61,546 nt of DNA from Cochliopodium minus (Eukaryota > Discosea > Himatismenida > Cochliopodiidae). Position numbers and translations under genes: made by a program. The DNA lies in contig JAMYWO010000244.1 of the NCBI GenBank assembly GCA_024220525.1, positions 1 to 61,546 on the forward strand. The letters are read 5' to 3'. Position 1 is the stretch's first letter, and each line of letters opens with the position of its first letter. The notes beneath the pieces were generated by a model, which saw nothing but the letters and a program-made list of their open reading frames with translations, ran no database searches and was not told the DNA's origin. Positions 58,652 to 61,546 of this stretch are shown in pieces.

Positions 58652-61532
58652 GCAGAAATCACTTTTGTTATTGGACGAGAAGCTGACAAATGAAAAACAT
58701 TGGTTTCTCTCCCATCCACACAACTCATAAAATTGACCAAACCATTCTCCAAAATGTGTTTTACAACATCGTAGTTTCCATGAAAGACAGAAAGGTGAAG
58801 GACGTTCATACGAGTGCTGGAGTGAATAAATTTGAGATCCATTTTTTTTTTAACAATCAAATATTCAAAGAAATGTAAAGAACCGTAGCACGAGATCATG
58901 GAGAGGACGTTGTGGTAATCCCATTTACTTCTTTGTGCGATGTCCAGTTTTGTGCTTTGGACGATTTTTTCAAAGGTTTCTGTGTCGTCGCAAAGGGATA
59001 CAATAAATAATGCTGTCAACCAATCTTCCTCTCCTTTTAATAATAATTTACAAAAAATATATTCAAAAAATTTAGAAATTCTAATAAAAAATCTGAAATA
59101 AAATTTATGAAAAAAAACTAAATAAAATACTAAATAAAATTTTAAAAAACAAAAAAACTAATAAATAAAATATAACAAAATCATAATAAAATGTGTAAAT
59201 TTAATTTATAAAATATTAAATATTAAATCAAATTTTATTTAAAATAAAAAATTAAATTAATAAAAAAACAAAAAAAGATGTAAAATAAATTTTGGTTTAA
59301 ATAGAAATTTAACATTTTAAAAATTTAAAAAACAAGAAAAGATTGTTTAGAAAAGATGAAATTACTAATAAGTTTTTTGAAATCATTGAAATGATTTTTT
59401 AGTGACAAATAAAAAGTCACTGCAATGACACGCATGATATCTGTGTTGTTGTGATGATAATGGAAAGTTTTGGGGAAATACGAAATGAAATTGGGAGGGG
59501 TCTTGTTGAGGATGCACGATAAGAAAGAGATCGATCCTTTTTTGATGGCAATGTCGAACAAATCTGAATAATTCTGATTTTTATCTGTCAATTTCAAATG
59601 CAAATTTATCATTGATTCACACAAATTTACACTTTACAATTAAGATTAAAAATAAAAAAATTTTAATTTAAAAATAAAAATAAAAAAAAAAATGTATTAA
59701 ATTAAATCAAAATAAATATAAAAATAGAAAAGCAAAAATTAAAATTAAAAAAGCAAAAATTAAAAAATAAATAATAAAAAATAAATATAAAATAAAATAA
59801 AATAAAAAAATAAAAAAAAAAATTACAATAAAAAAAATAAAAAAATTACTTTGAACTTAAAATTGGATTGGATATGAACCTTTCTAGAGGAGTTACATTA
59901 TCGGTTGATGGACTGTGTATGTTGGCTCCCGTTTGGACAAGAAACTCTATCACAGAAATATGATTTCCTTTGATTGCACAATCAATGGGAGAATTATCTA
60001 CTGGGATATCCAGCCTTGCGCCTGCCCTAAACAAAAAAACAATAAATAAATAAAAGTATAAGAATGAATAAAATTTTACTTTTCAAAGGTGTGAAGCATT
60101 GTCAAGTTCCCATTTTTAGCTGAAATACCTTTTTTTTTAAAAAATAAAATTGTTAAAATTTTATTTATAAATTAAATCCTTTTTCTTTTTTACTTGCAGG
60201 AGTTTCATTGTTCTTAAAAAAAGTGTTGGGATGATAGCCAAATCTTAAATACAAATCAATAAGATAGAGATTGTTTTGGGAAATAGCCTTCTGGAAACGA
60301 GAAGAGTGTTGATCATGATACAAAATGTCAATGATCAAAGAAGAAGGGAAAATGGCAACCACAGTGTCATAAATGTTTTTAGAATCGGAAATACTAGACA
60401 AAGAATCTTGGGGGTTTTGTTCTAAAGGAATGACGATGTTGAATTTGTCCAAATGGGTGATACTTCCTATTGGTATTTTCCCTATTAACTTCAATGCTGA
60501 TTTTTCTTCGTTTGGAACGAAAGAATCTTTGTTTGTACTTCCCTTCTTGCTTTTTGTTTTGTAGACGTTGAAACTTATGAGACCTGTGATATTCTCCGGA
60601 AAAGGCTTCACGACATCAATGTTGATGATCTGATCAAAATGATGGATATCAATCCCATTTTCCAAGACGGAGAGTTTACTGTAGAGTGGAAAACTTTTCT
60701 CGGGAAAATACTCAAGAAGTTCTTTGTCAAAAATGATTTTTATGAAACAATCTTTGAAAGAAAGTCCCTGGGCTTTATCCAGTCTTATTTGTAAAGTAGA
60801 TTTGTACTCTGCCAGAGAATTTAAAACAGCAAAGTTTTTGGAGCGAGGGGAATTTTTTCCAGGAAAAGCAAAAGAGATTTTGTTTTTGCCTATGGAACCC
60901 TTTGGGCTTATTATGGGAGAGGTCATTTTCTTTGGAAGAGGAACACTAAGCTCTATTTTTCCTTTTTCTGTTTTGAGTGGCTCATCTTGTTTTGACATGA
61001 GAAGAGGGCTTTGTTGGATGATGGTGTAAGGACTCGTCTCAAAAAAAGAAATGTGATCCTTTTCAAAGAAATGATTGTCGAAAAAAAAGTCGTATCTCTT
61101 TATAATCTCACAAAACGTGAAATTAATGGAATTGGTCATCTTCAAAATATCATTGTGGTTTTCATGAGTGTAAGAAGTGTTATTTTTAGAAAGGCAAACA
61201 GTAGGAGCCAAAACAACAGCCAAATTAAAAGCATCCATCTTGTTGAACTCACTATTCTCTATTATTTTCTTACAGAGATAAAAAAGTCTTTGAAGAACAA
61301 ATATATTTTCCGAAGGAAACAGTTTCAATGAATTTTTGCATTCAACTAGGTTCTCATGTGTCCATTTCCCTACGTCTCCGAGCTCCAGCCATTTTTCCAG
61401 AACATTTGTTGGCACAAAGTCGTCGGAGAAATTCATGAACCATTTTTTGATGAAAGAACAAAGGATGGGTGTATCATAATTTTCCCATTCTACCTCTAAT
61501 CCATTTTCTAAAATAGATTGTATTGAATCCAC
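56914..61532 (-). CDS. RhoGAP protein, 3' part: rest of GAP domain, C2-like region, ankyrin repeats
   Basis: The first exon starts at an acceptor (cag before 61532) with VDSIQSILENGLEVEW, the same exon as at 26767. It continues the GAP fold with ILCSFIKKWFMNF and MDAFNLAVVLAPTVC. After a Ser/Pro/Lys-rich linker comes a C2-like beta region (LQIRLDKAQGLSFKDCFIKI, IIDILYHDQHSS). About eleven exons then carry ankyrin or ankyrin-like repeats, for example NSPIDCAIKGNHISVIEFLV, TPLHWAVESGNIEVIKFLL and QTPLHWAVLSKEKSIVKML. The stop is at 56914. With the 5' part at 26705-27955, the whole protein is BAR-like, RhoGAP, C2-like, ankyrin. Loss of the last exons' order is not suspected. The C2 call is tentative. 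Confidence 0.8.
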
Positions 61533-61546
61533 CTGAAAAAAAAAAA
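61470..61546. repeat. 77-base terminal repeat, equals 26705-26781
   Basis: The last 77 bases of the window. They carry the start of the RhoGAP exon and its T-rich acceptor tract, and they match the first 77 bases after the n at 26704. Confidence 0.95.

Noticed and set aside
1-61546. tRNA, rRNA or other structural RNA genes
   Set aside because: I saw no cloverleaf-like segment or GC-rich island that could be supported by reading; a covariance-model search would be decisive.

Overview
The window is eukaryotic: very AT-rich, with protein-coding genes on both strands cut by many short introns that begin gtaa... and end ...ag. Several genes point to an amoebozoan, possibly a dictyostelid or a relative. 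These are a fatty acyl-CoA reductase/DHAP-acyltransferase fusion of the kind known from Dictyostelium, an arrestin-domain protein ending in a FYVE finger (AdcA-like), a giant secreted protein of CTxDxC repeats like dictyostelid extracellular-matrix proteins, and an Asn-rich phosphatase. The species cannot be named from sequence alone, and the dense introns are unlike D. discoideum.

Layout. 738-3175: a DNA transposon with long terminal inverted repeats, a Harbinger-type DDE transposase and a second divergent gene. 3.4-4.4 kb: a small gene and a duplicated gene fragment. 5.0-7.8 kb: a histidine-phosphatase/PGAM gene (+) converging on a five-zinc-knuckle gene (-). 8.6-12.2 kb: a two-pore channel. 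13.1-14.8 kb: a classical protein tyrosine phosphatase. 15.0-16.6 kb: arrestin-FYVE. 16.8-23.5 kb (-): the ether-lipid fusion enzyme. 23.9-26.5 kb (+): a PLP aminotransferase cut off at a scaffold join. 26.7-28.0 kb (-): the 5' part of a RhoGAP gene. 28.8-31.2 kb (+): an Asn-rich tyrosine phosphatase. 31.3-32.6 kb (-): endonuclease I. 32.8-37.8 kb (-): the giant Cys-rich protein. 38.4-41.7 kb (-): CC2D1/Lgd-like. 41.8-44.1 kb (-): a RhoGEF. 44.6-46.2 kb (-): a secreted EGF-repeat protein. 46.4-49.1 kb (-): an unrecognised gene. 49.5-50.1 kb (-): a small ankyrin protein. 50.9-51.7 kb (-): MsrB. 51.9-53.5 kb (+): an FAD oxidoreductase. 53.6-54.2 kb (-): a broken Ras-like gene. 54.4-56.8 kb (-): a SIR2-domain protein. 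56.9-61.5 kb (-): the 3' part of the RhoGAP gene, with ankyrin repeats.

The sequence is a scaffold of four contigs (1-26703, 26705-27973, 28074-44458, 44460-61546). Three exact 77-base repeats lie at contig ends, which suggests an assembly graph of k=77. One joins the window's last bases to 26705, so the RhoGAP gene is continuous from 27955 to 26705 and then from 61532 down to 56914. The order shown here is therefore partly wrong; alternatively, 26705-61546 is circular or tandemly repeated.

The genes are mostly single-copy housekeeping and signalling genes, and they do not form an operon-like system. Membrane traffic and Rho signalling recur: two-pore channel, arrestin-FYVE, CC2D1, RhoGEF and BAR-RhoGAP. 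The most unusual features are the tiny exons (5, 6, 8 and 12 nt), probable GC-AG introns, introns that are T-rich on the sense strand, the enzyme fusion and the multi-domain RhoGAP.
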